The notes under the pieces: generated by a model
The model's database searches: none
What the model was told of the DNA's origin: nothing
What the model saw: the letters and a program-made list of their open reading frames with translations, nothing else
Made by a program: the position numbers and the translations under genes
Shown here: positions 1 through 9,019 of the stretch, one piece after another
Numbering within the stretch: position 1 is the stretch's first letter
Layout of the letters: every line of letters starts with the position of its first letter
Source of the DNA: Rhabdonatronobacter sediminivivens
GTDB lineage: Bacteria; Pseudomonadota; Alphaproteobacteria; Rhodobacterales; Rhodobacteraceae
DNA length: 53,585 nt
Assembly (NCBI RefSeq): GCF_013415485.1
Contig: NZ_JACBXS010000025.1
Span: 1 to 53,585 of the forward strand
Direction: 5' to 3'

Positions 1-405
1 ATCTCCGTTCTGTGTCGCAACTGAACAGAATCACAACCTGCTGAATTCACTCAACTCATTTCCGATTGGCCTCTCAGGCCGCAGGGGCCGAAACCTGCCG
101 CGACCAGGCAGAACGCTCCGCGATCAAACTCCGAAGCCCCACGCCAAGCCGCTTCCTGAAGGCTTCAGGCCGCCGAACCGGCCCTGAAAGGCAAAAATCG
201 AGGTGCCCTACTTTCTTCGGACTGTACGGGCCCCGACTGCCGTCTCAGGGCTCTCAGCAGTCACGGGGTATCTTGTGTCAGGTGGCGAACGCCGGGCGCT
301 GTTGGTGCGCCAGCGCACAGGGTCTGCGGGTGTGGGCACAGCGATTGATCTGAACCGGAGCCACCCCATTTGCGTTAATGTATGGCAACAATGATGGAGG
401 TTTCG
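1..405. other. Left-edge region without a recognisable gene
   Basis: I see no supported gene in this stretch. The short open frames here have no ribosome binding site and no recognisable protein features. There is a small palindrome (CCTGAAG-G-CTTCAGG) near 154-168. The region presumably holds the promoter of the sugar dehydrogenase gene starting at 406, but no convincing -35/-10 pair can be picked out. Confidence 0.5.
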
Positions 406-1560
406 ATGCGATTGTTCCGCAATTCAACCGCTCTGGTCACCGCAACGCTGCTGGCACTGCCCGCTGTCGCCGACGCCCCCTATGAGGTCGAAATCCTGGC
501 CGAGGGGCTAGACCGGCCTTGGGGCATGGCTTTCCTGCCCGGCACGCAGGATCTGATCATCACCAAGCGCGGCGGGTCGGTGGCGCTCTGGCACCATGAC
601 AGCGGCGAAGTGACCGAAGTCTCCGGCGCCCCCGATGTGATCAGCGACGGGCAGGGCGGCCTGCTGGATGTGGCGCCTGCGCCGGATTTCGAGGACAGCC
701 ACATGGTCTACATGACCTGGGTGGCCGAGCATGAGGATGGCGAAGGCACCACCACCCATCTGGGCCGGGCCGTGCTGGATCGCGACGACGGCGCGCTGAG
801 CGATCTGGAGGTGCTGCATGTTGTCTCGCCCGGGGTGGACAGCAGCGGGCATTTCGGCTCGCGCATCGTGTTCCATGACGGGCATGTGTTCGTGGGTTTC
901 GGCGACCGCAACTCCAAGGAGTTCGGCCCCGATCACATCGCCCAGGACCTGAGCAGCGAGAACGGCGCGGTGATCCGCCTGACCATGGATGGCGAGATCC
1001 CCGAGGATAACCCCTTCGTCGATGTCGAAGGGGCTGCGGGCGCGATCTGGTCCTATGGGCACCGCAACATCCAGGCCATGGCCGTGCACCCGGACACGGG
1101 TGAGATCTGGCTGGCCGAGCATGGCGAAGCCGGCGGGGATGAGGTCAATCTGGTGCAGCGCGGCGGCAACTATGGCTGGCCGCTGGCGGCCTTTGGTGTG
1201 GATTACCGCACAGGTGAGCAATTCGCCAATCCGCATCAGGAGGGGGACGGCTTTGTCATGCCCGCCTATCACTGGCCGCCGGGGCGTGATGCGCATTTCC
1301 CGCCCTCAGGCATGACCTTCTATGATGGCGATGCCTTTGGCGACTGGCAGGGCCGGATGCTGGTGGGCAACCTGTTCCATCGCTACATCGGGCTGTTTTC
1401 GGTGGATGGAGAGCAGGTGTCCTCGCCCGAGCGGCTGGTGGAGGATCTGGACCTGCGCATCCGCGAGATCGAGGTCGGCCCCGAGGACGGGTTCATCTAT
1501 GTCATCGCCGATGGCGAGGATGTGCCGTTGTTCCGGTTGGTGCCGGCCGAGTCCGACTGA
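406..1560 (+). CDS. PQQ-dependent soluble aldose sugar dehydrogenase (Asd/YliI type)
   Basis: This is a periplasmic quinoprotein that oxidises aldose sugars with pyrroloquinoline quinone as cofactor. The 384-residue product starts with a signal peptide (MRLFRNSTALVTATLLALPAVA, cleavage near residue 22). It then shows the six-bladed beta-propeller signatures of the GdhB/Asd family: RPWGMAFLPG, the HFGSRIVF segment that carries the expected catalytic His, VGFGDRNS, YGHRNIQAMAVHP and IWLAEHGEAGGDEVN. The start at 406 is preferred over in-frame ATGs at 382, 391 and 394 because GGAGG (396-400) lies five bases before it and the signal peptide then begins properly. Substrate specificity cannot be read from sequence. 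No PQQ biosynthesis gene is present in the window. It is convergent with putR across a G-quadruplex hairpin repeat. Confidence 0.9.
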   Translation: MRLFRNSTALVTATLLALPAVADAPYEVEILAEGLDRPWGMAFLPGTQDLIITKRGGSVALWHHDSGEVTEVSGAPDVISDGQGGLLDVAPAPDFEDSHMVYMTWVAEHEDGEGTTTHLGRAVLDRDDGALSDLEVLHVVSPGVDSSGHFGSRIVFHDGHVFVGFGDRNSKEFGPDHIAQDLSSENGAVIRLTMDGEIPEDNPFVDVEGAAGAIWSYGHRNIQAMAVHPDTGEIWLAEHGEAGGDEVNLVQRGGNYGWPLAAFGVDYRTGEQFANPHQEGDGFVMPAYHWPPGRDAHFPPSGMTFYDGDAFGDWQGRMLVGNLFHRYIGLFSVDGEQVSSPERLVEDLDLRIREIEVGPEDGFIYVIADGEDVPLFRLVPAESD

Positions 1561-1585
1561 GGCCGGGGCCTGTGGTGGTGTGGGA

Positions 1586-1658
1586 AGCGCCCGTGCCGCG
1601 CGCCCACCCACCCACCCCGCGCGCCACGGGCGCTGTGGCCGTGCGATGCACGGCCACA
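1586..1658 (-). repeat. Two-hairpin G-quadruplex repeat, copy A
   Basis: Copy A of a five-member dispersed repeat. Hairpin 1 has outer arms AGCGCCCGTG (1586-1595) and CACGGGCGCT (1625-1634), an inner GCGCGC stem, and a C-rich loop whose complement reads GGGGTGGGTGGGTGGG. Hairpin 2 follows directly: arms of 11 bp (1634-1644 and 1648-1658) with a GAT loop. The G-rich sequence is on the minus strand. The element lies between two convergent genes. Confidence 0.85.
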
Positions 1659-1664
1659 TTGATT

Positions 1665-2141
1665 TCACAGGACCGCCTGATCGCCGGTTTCTTTCACCGC
1701 CTCCATCACCACATGGGTAGAGGTGGACATGACATGCGGCAGGCTGGAGATATGTTCGGCCAGCACGCGGCGGTAGCTGGCGATGTCGCTGGAGCGCACC
1801 TTCAGCAGGTAGTCGAACGCCCCGGCGATCAGGTGGCATTCCTCGATCTCGGGCACTTTGCGCACGGCGCTGGCAAAGGCGTCCAGGGCGGCTTCGCGGG
1901 TGTCGGAGAGCTTGACCTCGACAAAGGCGACATGGGCGGCGTCAATCCGGCGCGGATCGATCTGGGCGCGGTAGCCGGTGATCACGCCCCCGGCCTCCAG
2001 CCGTTTCAGCCGGGCCTGGGCGGGGGATTTTGACAGTCCGATCCGGCGCGCGAGTTCGGTCACCGACACCCGCCCGTCCACGGACAGCACCCGCAGGATC
2101 GCCTGATCGAAGCGGTCCAGGTCGGTTCGGTCCTTTTGCAT
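1665..2141 (-). CDS. putR: Lrp/AsnC-family activator of proline utilisation
   Basis: The 158-residue protein has an N-terminal winged helix-turn-helix (LDRFDQAILRVL, then RRIGLSKSPAQARLKRLEAG at about residues 32-51) and a C-terminal RAM/AsnC ligand-binding domain ending with the usual HVVMEAVKET. It is divergent from putA across 114 bp. In Rhodobacter and Agrobacterium an Lrp-type PutR in this position activates putA in response to proline, and this arrangement matches. The neighbouring PutA lacks the ribbon-helix-helix DNA-binding domain of enterobacterial PutA, which fits control by a separate regulator. Product identity is inferred from family and position. Confidence 0.88.
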   Translation of the reverse strand: MQKDRTDLDRFDQAILRVLSVDGRVSVTELARRIGLSKSPAQARLKRLEAGGVITGYRAQIDPRRIDAAHVAFVEVKLSDTREAALDAFASAVRKVPEIEECHLIAGAFDYLLKVRSSDIASYRRVLAEHISSLPHVMSTSTHVVMEAVKETGDQAVL

Positions 2142-2255
2142 GGTGTGCCCCCGTAATTATGGCCAGAACGACTTTGATTTTACCGAAGATCAGGAAGAAA
2201 GAAAGCGTCCGGGCGGATATACTGGCAAAAATGCCCATAATGCAGGAGCGTCCCC
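2142..2255. promoter_or_regulatory. putR-putA divergent control region
   Basis: This 114-bp gap is clearly more AT-rich than its surroundings, as expected for Lrp-type binding sites (for example GACTTTGATTTTACCGAAG near 2169-2187). A -10-like TATACT at 2218-2223 faces putA without a good -35, which would suit an activator-dependent promoter. A Shine-Dalgarno AGGAG (2244-2248) precedes the putA ATG. Binding by PutR is inferred, not shown. Confidence 0.45.
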
Positions 2256-5200
2256 ATGTCGCGCATCGCCCTTCCGCCGATCCCCCGTTCCATCACGCAT
2301 GATCAACTGGCGTCCGAGGCGCAGCTTCTGGAAGCCGCGCGGCGCGATGCCGGGTTGGACGGCCCGGCCCGTGCGGCGATCACCGGGGTGGCCGCGGACT
2401 ATGTGCGGCGTATCCGCGGCGCCTCCAGCCCCGGGTTGATGGAGGTGTTTCTGGCCGAATACGGCCTGTCCACCGAGGAAGGCATCGCCCTGATGTGTCT
2501 GGCCGAGGCGCTGCTGCGCGTGCCCGATGCCGACACCATGGATGCGCTGATCGAGGACAAGATCGCGCCTTCGGACTGGGGCAGGCATCTGGGCCATTCC
2601 TCGTCCTCGCTGGTCAATGCCTCGACCTGGGCCTTGATGCTGACGGGCCGGGTGCTGGAGGACCGTGAGCCGGGCATGGCCGGGCATCTGCGCGCCGCCG
2701 TCAAACGGCTGGGCGAGCCGGTGATCCGCACCGCCGTGGGCCGCGCCATGAAGGAGATGGGCCGCCAGTTCGTGCTGGGCGAAACCATCGCTGCCGCCAT
2801 GAAGCGCGCGCGGGGGATGGAGGCGAAGGGCTACACCTACAGCTATGACATGCTGGGCGAGGCGGCGCGCACCGATGCCGATGCGCAGCGCTATTTCGAC
2901 GCCTATGCGCAGGCGATCAAGGCCATCGGCAAGGCCGCGACCTCCGGGGATATTCGCGACAATCCGGGGATTTCGGTCAAGCTCTCGGCGCTGCATCCGC
3001 GCTACGAGGTTGCGCAGCGCGCCCGCGTCATGGACGAACTGGTGCCCCGCCTGCGCGAATTGGCGCGCATGGCCGCGCGGCTGGGCATGGGCCTGAATGT
3101 GGATGCCGAGGAATCCGACCGCCTCGCACTCTCGCTGGAGGTTATCGGCACGGTGCTGGCGGATCCGCGTCTGGCCGGTTGGGACGGGTTCGGCGTGGTG
3201 GTGCAGGGCTATGGCCAGCGCGCCGGGGCGGCCATCGACTGGCTGCATACCACCGCCGAGGCACTGGACCGCAAGCTGATGGTGCGGCTGGTCAAGGGCG
3301 CCTATTGGGACACCGAGGTGAAGCGCGCGCAGGTGCTGGGGCTGGATGGCTTCCCGGTGCTGACCCACAAGGCGGGCGCCGATGTGAACTACATTGCCAA
3401 TGCGCGGCGCCTGCTGGACCGGGCCGACCGGCTCTATCCGCAATTCGCCACGCATAACGCGCATACGGTGGCGGCGATCCTGCATATGGCGGGGGATCGG
3501 CGGGACTATGAATTCCAGCGCCTGCACGGGATGGGCGAATCGCTCTATGATCTGGTCATGGCCGATCACGCCATCCGCTGCCGCATCTATGCGCCAGTGG
3601 GGGCGCATAAGGACCTGCTGGCCTATCTGGTGCGTCGATTGTTGGAGAACGGGGCGAATTCCTCCTTCGTCAACCAGATCGTCGATGAGGAGGTCGCGCC
3701 CGAGACCGTGGCCGCCTGTCCCTTTGAAGCGCTGGAGGGGGTGGCGGCGTTCCCCAACCCGCTGATCCGCACCGGCCCGCAACTGTTCGCCCCCGAACGC
3801 GGCAACGCGCGCGGCTGGGACCTGACCTGCGCCCGCGATCTGGAGGAGATCGAGGCCGCCCGCGCCCCCTTCCGCACGGCGCAGTTTTCGGCAGCGCCGA
3901 TCCTGGCCGGGGAGGCGACGGGCGGCGAAACTGCGCCCATCATCAACCCCGCCGACCCCGGCGACACCGTGGGCCATGTGACCCAGGCCAGCGCGCAGGA
4001 TATCGCCGCCGCGCTGGACGCCGCGCGCCCCTGGCAGGCCAGCGCCGGGGAACGCGCCCGCGTGCTGGAACGTGTGGCCGACCTTTATGAGCGCGATTTC
4101 GGCAAGATATTCGCCATCGTCGCGCGCGAGGCGGGCAAGACCCAGCTTGATGCCGTGGGCGAACTACGCGAGGCGGTGGATTTCCTGCATTACTACGCCG
4201 TGCAGGCGCGCAAGCTGGCCGCGCCCCCGCGCGGGGTCTTCACCTGCATCTCGCCCTGGAACTTCCCGCTGGCAATCTTCACCGGCCAGATCGCGGGGGC
4301 GCTGGCTGCCGGGAACGCGGTGCTGGCCAAACCGGCCGAGGCGACGCCCCTGATCGCCCATCTGGCGGTGGAACTGATGCACGAGGCCGGGGTGCCGCGA
4401 ACCGCGTTGCAATTCCTGCCGGGCGAGGGGGGCGTGGTGGGCCGCGCGTTGACCTCGGACCCGCGTGTTTCAGGCGTGGCCTTTACCGGATCGACCGGCA
4501 CCGCGCAGGCGATCCGCCGCGCCATGGCCGAACATCTGGACCCGGCGGCACCGTTGATCGCCGAAACCGGGGGGCTGAACGCGATGGTGGTGGACAGCAC
4601 GGCGCTGCCGGAACAGGCGGTACGGGACATTCTGGCCTCTAGCTTCCAGTCGGCGGGGCAGCGCTGCTCGGCCCTGCGGTGTTTGTATGTTCAGGAAGAT
4701 GTGGCCGAAAGCTTCACCGAAATGCTGTTCGGCGCCATGGAGGAGTTGACGCTGGGCGATCCTTGGGACCTGTCCACCGATGTCGGCCCCCTGATCGACG
4801 CCCGCGCGCAGGCCGATTTCCGCGCCTATATCGACGCCGCCCGCGCCGAGGGCCGGGTGCTGAAGGAGCTGCGCGCCCCGAAATCCGGGCATTTCCTGGC
4901 ACCAACGGTGATCCGCGTGCCGGGGATCAAGGCGCTGGAGCGTGAAATCTTCGGCCCCGTTCTGCATCTGGCCACGTTCAAGGCGGCGGACCTGCAGAAG
5001 GTCATCGACGATGTGAACGCCACCGGCTACGGGCTGACCTTTGGCCTGCATACGCGCATCGACAATCGCGTGCAGGAGGTGGTGGAGCGCGTGCGCGTGG
5101 GCAACACCTATGTCAACCGCAACCAGATCGGTGCGGTGGTGGGCAGCCAGCCCTTTGGCGGTGAGGGTCTTTCGGGGACAGGGCCAAAGGCGGGCGGGCC

Positions 5201-5714
5201 GAACTACGTGCCCCGTTTCGCAGGCAGCCCGCTGCGGATGGAGGGTGCATGGGGCGGAGACACCACGCCCGGTGCGGTGCAGAAGGCACTTGACGCCGCC
5301 ACGCCCCCCGAAACCCGGATTGAGGCCGAGTTGCCCGGCCCCACGGGCGAATCGAACCGCCTGACCATGGTGGCGCGCGCGCCGGTCCTGTGCCTTGGCC
5401 CCGGGGCTCAGACCGCCGAGGCGCAGGCGGAGGCCGTGCGGGGCTTTGGCGGAGCGGCGGTGGTGGTCGAAGGCCGCCTGCCGCCCGAGGCACTGACGGA
5501 ACTGCAGGGGTTTTCAGGCGTGATCTGGTGGGGAAGCTCCGAAGAAGGCCGCGCCCTTACCCGCGCTCTGGCCCTGCGCGACGGGCCTATCCTGCCGTTG
5601 ATCGGGGGGGCGCCGGACCGGGCGTATGCGCTGCTGGAGCGGCATCTGTGCATCGATACCACGGCCTCGGGGGGGAATGCGCAGCTTCTGGCCGCCGTTG
5701 GCGCCGATCCATAA
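2256..5714 (+). CDS. putA: Bifunctional proline dehydrogenase / L-glutamate gamma-semialdehyde dehydrogenase
   Basis: Oxidises proline to glutamate in two steps: FAD-dependent proline dehydrogenase, then NAD-dependent aldehyde dehydrogenase with substrate channelling. The 1152-residue protein has the N-terminal PRODH barrel (SVKLSALHPRYE, VDAEESDR, MVRLVKGAYWD, ATHNAHTVA) and a central ALDH domain (CISPWNFPLAIFTGQIAGAL, FTGSTGTAQAI, AETGGLNAMVV). The catalytic Cys is C804 in GQRCSALRC. A C-terminal extension follows, as in the Rhodobacter-type 'type B' PutA of about 1130 residues. There is no N-terminal ribbon-helix-helix domain, so it is not expected to be self-repressing. AGGAG lies seven bases before the start. 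It is divergent from putR and convergent with the hydrolase gene downstream. Confidence 0.96.
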   Translation: MSRIALPPIPRSITHDQLASEAQLLEAARRDAGLDGPARAAITGVAADYVRRIRGASSPGLMEVFLAEYGLSTEEGIALMCLAEALLRVPDADTMDALIEDKIAPSDWGRHLGHSSSSLVNASTWALMLTGRVLEDREPGMAGHLRAAVKRLGEPVIRTAVGRAMKEMGRQFVLGETIAAAMKRARGMEAKGYTYSYDMLGEAARTDADAQRYFDAYAQAIKAIGKAATSGDIRDNPGISVKLSALHPRYEVAQRARVMDELVPRLRELARMAARLGMGLNVDAEESDRLALSLEVIGTVLADPRLAGWDGFGVVVQGYGQRAGAAIDWLHTTAEALDRKLMVRLVKGAYWDTEVKRAQVLGLDGFPVLTHKAGADVNYIANARRLLDRADRLYPQFATHNAHTVAAILHMAGDRRDYEFQRLHGMGESLYDLVMADHAIRCRIYAPVGAHKDLLAYLVRRLLENGANSSFVNQIVDEEVAPETVAACPFEALEGVAAFPNPLIRTGPQLFAPERGNARGWDLTCARDLEEIEAARAPFRTAQFSAAPILAGEATGGETAPIINPADPGDTVGHVTQASAQDIAAALDAARPWQASAGERARVLERVADLYERDFGKIFAIVAREAGKTQLDAVGELREAVDFLHYYAVQARKLAAPPRGVFTCISPWNFPLAIFTGQIAGALAAGNAVLAKPAEATPLIAHLAVELMHEAGVPRTALQFLPGEGGVVGRALTSDPRVSGVAFTGSTGTAQAIRRAMAEHLDPAAPLIAETGGLNAMVVDSTALPEQAVRDILASSFQSAGQRCSALRCLYVQEDVAESFTEMLFGAMEELTLGDPWDLSTDVGPLIDARAQADFRAYIDAARAEGRVLKELRAPKSGHFLAPTVIRVPGIKALEREIFGPVLHLATFKAADLQKVIDDVNATGYGLTFGLHTRIDNRVQEVVERVRVGNTYVNRNQIGAVVGSQPFGGEGLSGTGPKAGGPNYVPRFAGSPLRMEGAWGGDTTPGAVQKALDAATPPETRIEAELPGPTGESNRLTMVARAPVLCLGPGAQTAEAQAEAVRGFGGAAVVVEGRLPPEALTELQGFSGVIWWGSSEEGRALTRALALRDGPILPLIGGAPDRAYALLERHLCIDTTASGGNAQLLAAVGADP

Positions 5715-5745
5715 GCCGCCCGCCAATTCGGGCGTCCGCGCAAGC

Positions 5746-5818
5746 AGCGCCCCGAGCCGCGCCCACCCACCCACCCTGCGCGCCTCGGGGCGCTCTGCCC
5801 GGCGCAGGCGCCGGGCAG
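5746..5818 (-). repeat. Two-hairpin G-quadruplex repeat, copy B
   Basis: Hairpin 1 arms are AGCGCCCCGAG (5746-5756) and CTCGGGGCGCT (5784-5794), enclosing the C-rich loop (complement GGGTGGGTGGGTGGG). Hairpin 2 is an 11-nt inverted repeat, CTGCCCGGCGC (5795-5805) with its complement at 5808-5818. It lies between the convergent putA and hydrolase genes, with the G-rich strand on minus. Confidence 0.85.
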
Positions 5819-5827
5819 GGAAAGCTG

Positions 5828-6712
5828 TCAGGCTTCGCTGAAGAAATCCTGCAGCGCGGCCAGGGTTTCCGCGGGCGCTTCTTCGGGAAGGAAATGGCCC
5901 TGGGGGACAGCATGGCCCCGCACGTTGCGCGCCACCTTGCGCCAGCAGTCCAGCACATCGAACTTGCGCCCGACAAAGCCGCGATCCCCCCAGAGTGCCA
6001 TGACCGGCATCTCCAGCAGACGCCCGGCATCGGCGGCATCATGGTCCAGGTCAATGCTGGCGGCGGCGCGGTAATCGGCGCAGCTGCCGGCAATGCAGGC
6101 CGGGTCCGAAAACGCCCGCAGATAGTCGGCGACGGCTGCCGGATCGAAGACCGGGGCCGCGCTTCGGCTCCAGTGCCCCAGTTTCTTGCGCAGGTAGAAT
6201 TCGGGGTCGGCGCCGATCATCCGTTCAGGCAGGGGGGCGGGCTGGATCAGAAAGAACCAGTGGTAGTAGGCCGTCGCGAACTCCATATCCGTGGCGGCAT
6301 ACATCTGGTCGGTGGGGGCAATGTCCAGCACCGCCAGCCGCTGGACGGCGCGGGCATGGTCACGGGCCATGCGCAGCGCCACCCGCCCGCCCCGGTCATG
6401 GCCGGCCACCATGAAGCGTGCATGTCCCAGTGCGGCCATCAGCGCCACCTGGTCGGCGGCCATGGCGCGCTTGGAATAGACCGCATGGTCGTCACTGTCG
6501 GCGGGTTTCGAGGACCGGCCATAGCCGCGCAGATCGCTGACCACCACATGAAACCCTGCCTCCACCAGTCCCGGTGCAACGCGGTGCCAGCAGGCATGGG
6601 TCTGCGGATAGCCATGCAGCAGCAGGACCGCCGGACCCGCCCCGGCGCTGCGCGCAAATATGTCCATGCCTTCGGGTGTCGTGATCCGGTGCTCGGCAAA
6701 ACCGTTGAACAT
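5828..6712 (-). CDS. Alpha/beta hydrolase, fluoroacetate/haloacetate dehalogenase type
   Basis: The 294-residue protein belongs to the alpha/beta hydrolase fold and matches the haloacetate dehalogenase subfamily (EC 3.8.1.3). The nucleophile motif GHDRGGR gives D106 with R107 and R110, the pair that binds the carboxylate of fluoroacetate in characterised enzymes. D130 and H273 complete the triad. H151 and W152 (YYHWFFLIQP) and Y214 correspond to the halide-pocket residues of the Rhodopseudomonas enzyme at an almost constant offset. Having the full set is unusual for a generic epoxide-hydrolase-like annotation, so defluorination or another haloacid dehalogenation is plausible but unproven. It is cytosolic, with no signal peptide. 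G-quadruplex repeats flank it on both sides. Confidence 0.8.
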   Translation of the reverse strand: MFNGFAEHRITTPEGMDIFARSAGAGPAVLLLHGYPQTHACWHRVAPGLVEAGFHVVVSDLRGYGRSSKPADSDDHAVYSKRAMAADQVALMAALGHARFMVAGHDRGGRVALRMARDHARAVQRLAVLDIAPTDQMYAATDMEFATAYYHWFFLIQPAPLPERMIGADPEFYLRKKLGHWSRSAAPVFDPAAVADYLRAFSDPACIAGSCADYRAAASIDLDHDAADAGRLLEMPVMALWGDRGFVGRKFDVLDCWRKVARNVRGHAVPQGHFLPEEAPAETLAALQDFFSEA

Positions 6713-6738
6713 TGGTGCCTCCGTTCAAGCCAGCGCGC

Positions 6739-6807
6739 GCCCGTGCGTCTGCACGGGCAGCGCCCATGCGGCGCGGGGTGGGTGGGTGGGCGCGACGCAT
6801 GGGCGCT
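6739..6807 (+). repeat. Two-hairpin G-quadruplex repeat, copy C
   Basis: Inverted relative to copies A and B. Hairpin 2 comes first (GCCCGTGC, 6739-6746, with GCACGGGC, 6751-6758, loop GTCT). Hairpin 1 then has arms AGCGCCCATGC (6759-6769) and GCATGGGCGCT (6797-6807). The G-tracts of the loop (GGGGTGGGTGGGTGGG, 6775-6790) are on the plus strand. It sits between the start of the dehalogenase gene and the end of the deacetylase gene, the only copy not between convergent genes. Confidence 0.85.
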
Positions 6808-6837
6808 GCATTCGCGCGATCGGCCACAGGTGTCGCA

Positions 6838-8277
6838 TCATCCATCCAGCGCCGCCGAGACCGGCACCAGCGTTACCTCATCCGCGCGCCCCTCCATCCG
6901 CCAGGACAGGATGCCGGGCAGCGTCTCGGGGCTTTCGGCATGGCCCAGGACGATCACGCTGCCCTCGCGCCCGGCTTCGAATACGGCGCGGTCCAGAAAG
7001 CGCCGGATCACGAAAATCGACTGGTCATCATCATCGAGCACCCGATACACCTGCCCCTGTGCCAGCCCCGAACCTGCGGCGATGCGCGCGGCCGGGTTCA
7101 ACCCGCGGGCAAAGCTCACCAGCGCATGGCCGTCGCGTTCCAGCACCGGCACAACCAGTTGCGCAAGGCGCGTGTCACTCTGAAACCCGCCTTCCGGCAG
7201 GTCGATCACGCCCACAGCCTCGGGGATGGTGGCGAAATGGTTCTCGAAGGTGATCTCGAGGTCGCTGGCGGTGGCCCGGGTGGGCAGGGCGCTGGCCAGG
7301 ATCAGCAGCTCCATCCCTGCCGCGCGATAGGCCGCAGCGGCCTCGGCGGCGCCTTCGGCCATGGGGTCCAGCGCGATTGTCACGGCGAAGGGCAGGGCCT
7401 TGAGATCGCTGCGCAGTTCCGCGCTGATCCCGTCATCGACAAGGATAATCGCCATGCGGGGCAGGTCCGGGTCCAGGTCCGCCGGGGCCGCATGGCGCAG
7501 GACAGCGGGCAGGTCCAGCGGCTGCGTTTCCTCCGCTTCCGCCTCGGGGGCGGCGTCCTGCTGGGGGGGCGGATCACCGATGCGCGGCAGCCGGTCGGTG
7601 CGGATGCGCGCGCGCGGGGTGATCTGGTCAGGGTCGTCTTCGGATCGGGCCTGCGGCGCGGCGGGTGCGGGGTCATCGAGTTGCACCAAGCCGGGCGAAT
7701 CGCTGACGGGCCGGGGCGGGCGGGTCAGACGCGGCAGGACGGGCGGTTCCCCGGCCTCGGCGCGCGGCAGAGGGACGCTGGCCTCGGACGGGGCGCGGCC
7801 GGTGTCACTCTGGGGCGGGGCGGTGTCGCCGGGGCGTGCGGGGGCGGCAGGCTCGGCGGCGGGGCTGTCGCCGAGCGGCGCGCGCGGGGCCAGGGGCAAG
7901 GAGCGCAGCGCATCAGGCGCAGCGCCCGAGGCGCTTTGCGCCCGCGGCTCCGGCGGTGTGGGCTCGGGCGCGGGGGTGGTGACGGTCTGTGGCCGGGGGC
8001 GGGACGGGGGCGCGGGCAGGTCCGGCGCCGTGCTGTTGCCGCGCGGGCGCGCAGCAGGCGCGGGGCGGCCCGCATCGCTTGCCGCTTCAGCTCCGGGGGC
8101 AGGAGGCTCGGTCACCGGCGCGGCATCGCCGGGCGGTTCCGGCAAGGCGGTGACCAGCCTTTCTGCCGGGTCCGGCAACTCGGGCACAGGCGGATCAAGC
8201 AGGACCGCCAGCACCAGGAACCCGGCGACAAAGGTCACGCCGCCCCAGATCAGGCCTGACACAAACCCCTTGCCCAA
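6838..8277 (-). CDS. Membrane-anchored divergent polysaccharide deacetylase (YibQ/DUF610 family)
   Basis: The 479-residue protein starts with one transmembrane anchor (about residues 6-27, [20 protein letters not shown]). A proline- and alanine-rich, low-complexity periplasmic linker follows, to about residue 265. The C-terminal domain has the divergent polysaccharide deacetylase pattern: MAIILVDDG at the first strand, [21 protein letters not shown], and late [12 protein letters not shown] and [15 protein letters not shown]. Members are thought to act on cell-envelope glycans, but the metal-binding residues of true deacetylases are not conserved in this family, so activity is uncertain. It is transcribed away from trpG, and the two genes start about 160 bp apart. 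Confidence 0.82.
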   Translation of the reverse strand: MGKGFVSGLIWGGVTFVAGFLVLAVLLDPPVPELPDPAERLVTALPEPPGDAAPVTEPPAPGAEAASDAGRPAPAARPRGNSTAPDLPAPPSRPRPQTVTTPAPEPTPPEPRAQSASGAAPDALRSLPLAPRAPLGDSPAAEPAAPARPGDTAPPQSDTGRAPSEASVPLPRAEAGEPPVLPRLTRPPRPVSDSPGLVQLDDPAPAAPQARSEDDPDQITPRARIRTDRLPRIGDPPPQQDAAPEAEAEETQPLDLPAVLRHAAPADLDPDLPRMAIILVDDGISAELRSDLKALPFAVTIALDPMAEGAAEAAAAYRAAGMELLILASALPTRATASDLEITFENHFATIPEAVGVIDLPEGGFQSDTRLAQLVVPVLERDGHALVSFARGLNPAARIAAGSGLAQGQVYRVLDDDDQSIFVIRRFLDRAVFEAGREGSVIVLGHAESPETLPGILSWRMEGRADEVTLVPVSAALDG

Positions 8278-8437
8278 AGCGCCCTCCGAACATGCACACC
8301 CGCCATCGCATCGGTTGTTTCACAAATGCAGACGCGGGGCAAACCTCAACCGCGCGGTCTTGACCCCGGGCCAAGCCTGCGGGCATGTAGGCGCAACGCC
8401 GTGCCTGCCAACGGCCCGGGCCGAGAGGATTGCCGAC

Positions 8438-9019
8438 ATGCTGCTCCTGATCGACAACTATGACAGCTTCACCTGGAATCTGGTGCATTATCTGGGCGAA
8501 CTGGGCGCCGAGGTCAAAGTGCAGCGCAATGACGCGCTGGACGTGCAGGCGGCCATGGCCTTGCGGCCTGCGGCGATTGTGCTGTCGCCCGGTCCATGTG
8601 ACCCCGATGCCGCCGGGATCTGCCTGCCCCTGACCCTGGCCGCAGCCGAAGCGGGCATCCCGCTGCTGGGCGTATGCCTGGGCCATCAGACCATCGGCCA
8701 GGCCTTTGGCGGCAAGGTCGTGCGCGCGCCGCAGATCGTCCATGGCAAGCCCGGAACCATGCACCATACCGGCAAGGGCGTCTTTGATGGTCTGCCCAGC
8801 CCGTTTTCGGCCACCCGCTACCATTCGCTGATCGTCGACCGCGAGAGCCTGCCCGCGTGCCTCGAGATCACCGGCTGGCTGGAGGATGGCACCATCATGG
8901 GCCTGGCCCATCGCAGCCTGCCCATCGAAGGGGTGCAGTTCCACCCTGAAAGCATCCGCTCCGAACACGGCCATGCCATGTTGCGCAATTTTCTGGACCG
9001 GGCCAGTGTGGCCGCATGA
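8438..9019 (+). CDS. trpG: Anthranilate synthase glutamine amidotransferase subunit
   Basis: Supplies ammonia from glutamine to TrpE for anthranilate synthesis, the first step of the tryptophan pathway. The 193-residue class I amidotransferase starts [16 protein letters not shown]. It shows the nucleophile Cys in [15 protein letters not shown] and the His-Glu pair in EGVQFHPES. The frame stays open far upstream, but the start is set at 8438 by family alignment and by the GAGAGGA just before it. The stop overlaps the trpD start (ATGA). trpE is not in the window, consistent with the split trpE / trpGDC arrangement of Rhodobacter relatives. Confidence 0.95.
   Translation: MLLLIDNYDSFTWNLVHYLGELGAEVKVQRNDALDVQAAMALRPAAIVLSPGPCDPDAAGICLPLTLAAAEAGIPLLGVCLGHQTIGQAFGGKVVRAPQIVHGKPGTMHHTGKGVFDGLPSPFSATRYHSLIVDRESLPACLEITGWLEDGTIMGLAHRSLPIEGVQFHPESIRSEHGHAMLRNFLDRASVAA

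Noticed and set aside
2190..3977. Long minus-strand open frame (595 codons) opposite putA
   Set aside because: It is a shadow of the GC-rich putA codon pattern; the His/Gln/Arg-rich translation has no ribosome binding site and no domain, while putA is fully supported.
7361..8437. N-terminal extension of trpG by about 360 codons
   Set aside because: The extension lies antisense to the deacetylase gene; TrpG has a standard length and N-terminus from 8438.
8278..8437. Tryptophan leader peptide/attenuator before trpG
   Set aside because: No short frame with tandem Trp codons and no terminator hairpin is visible in this gap.
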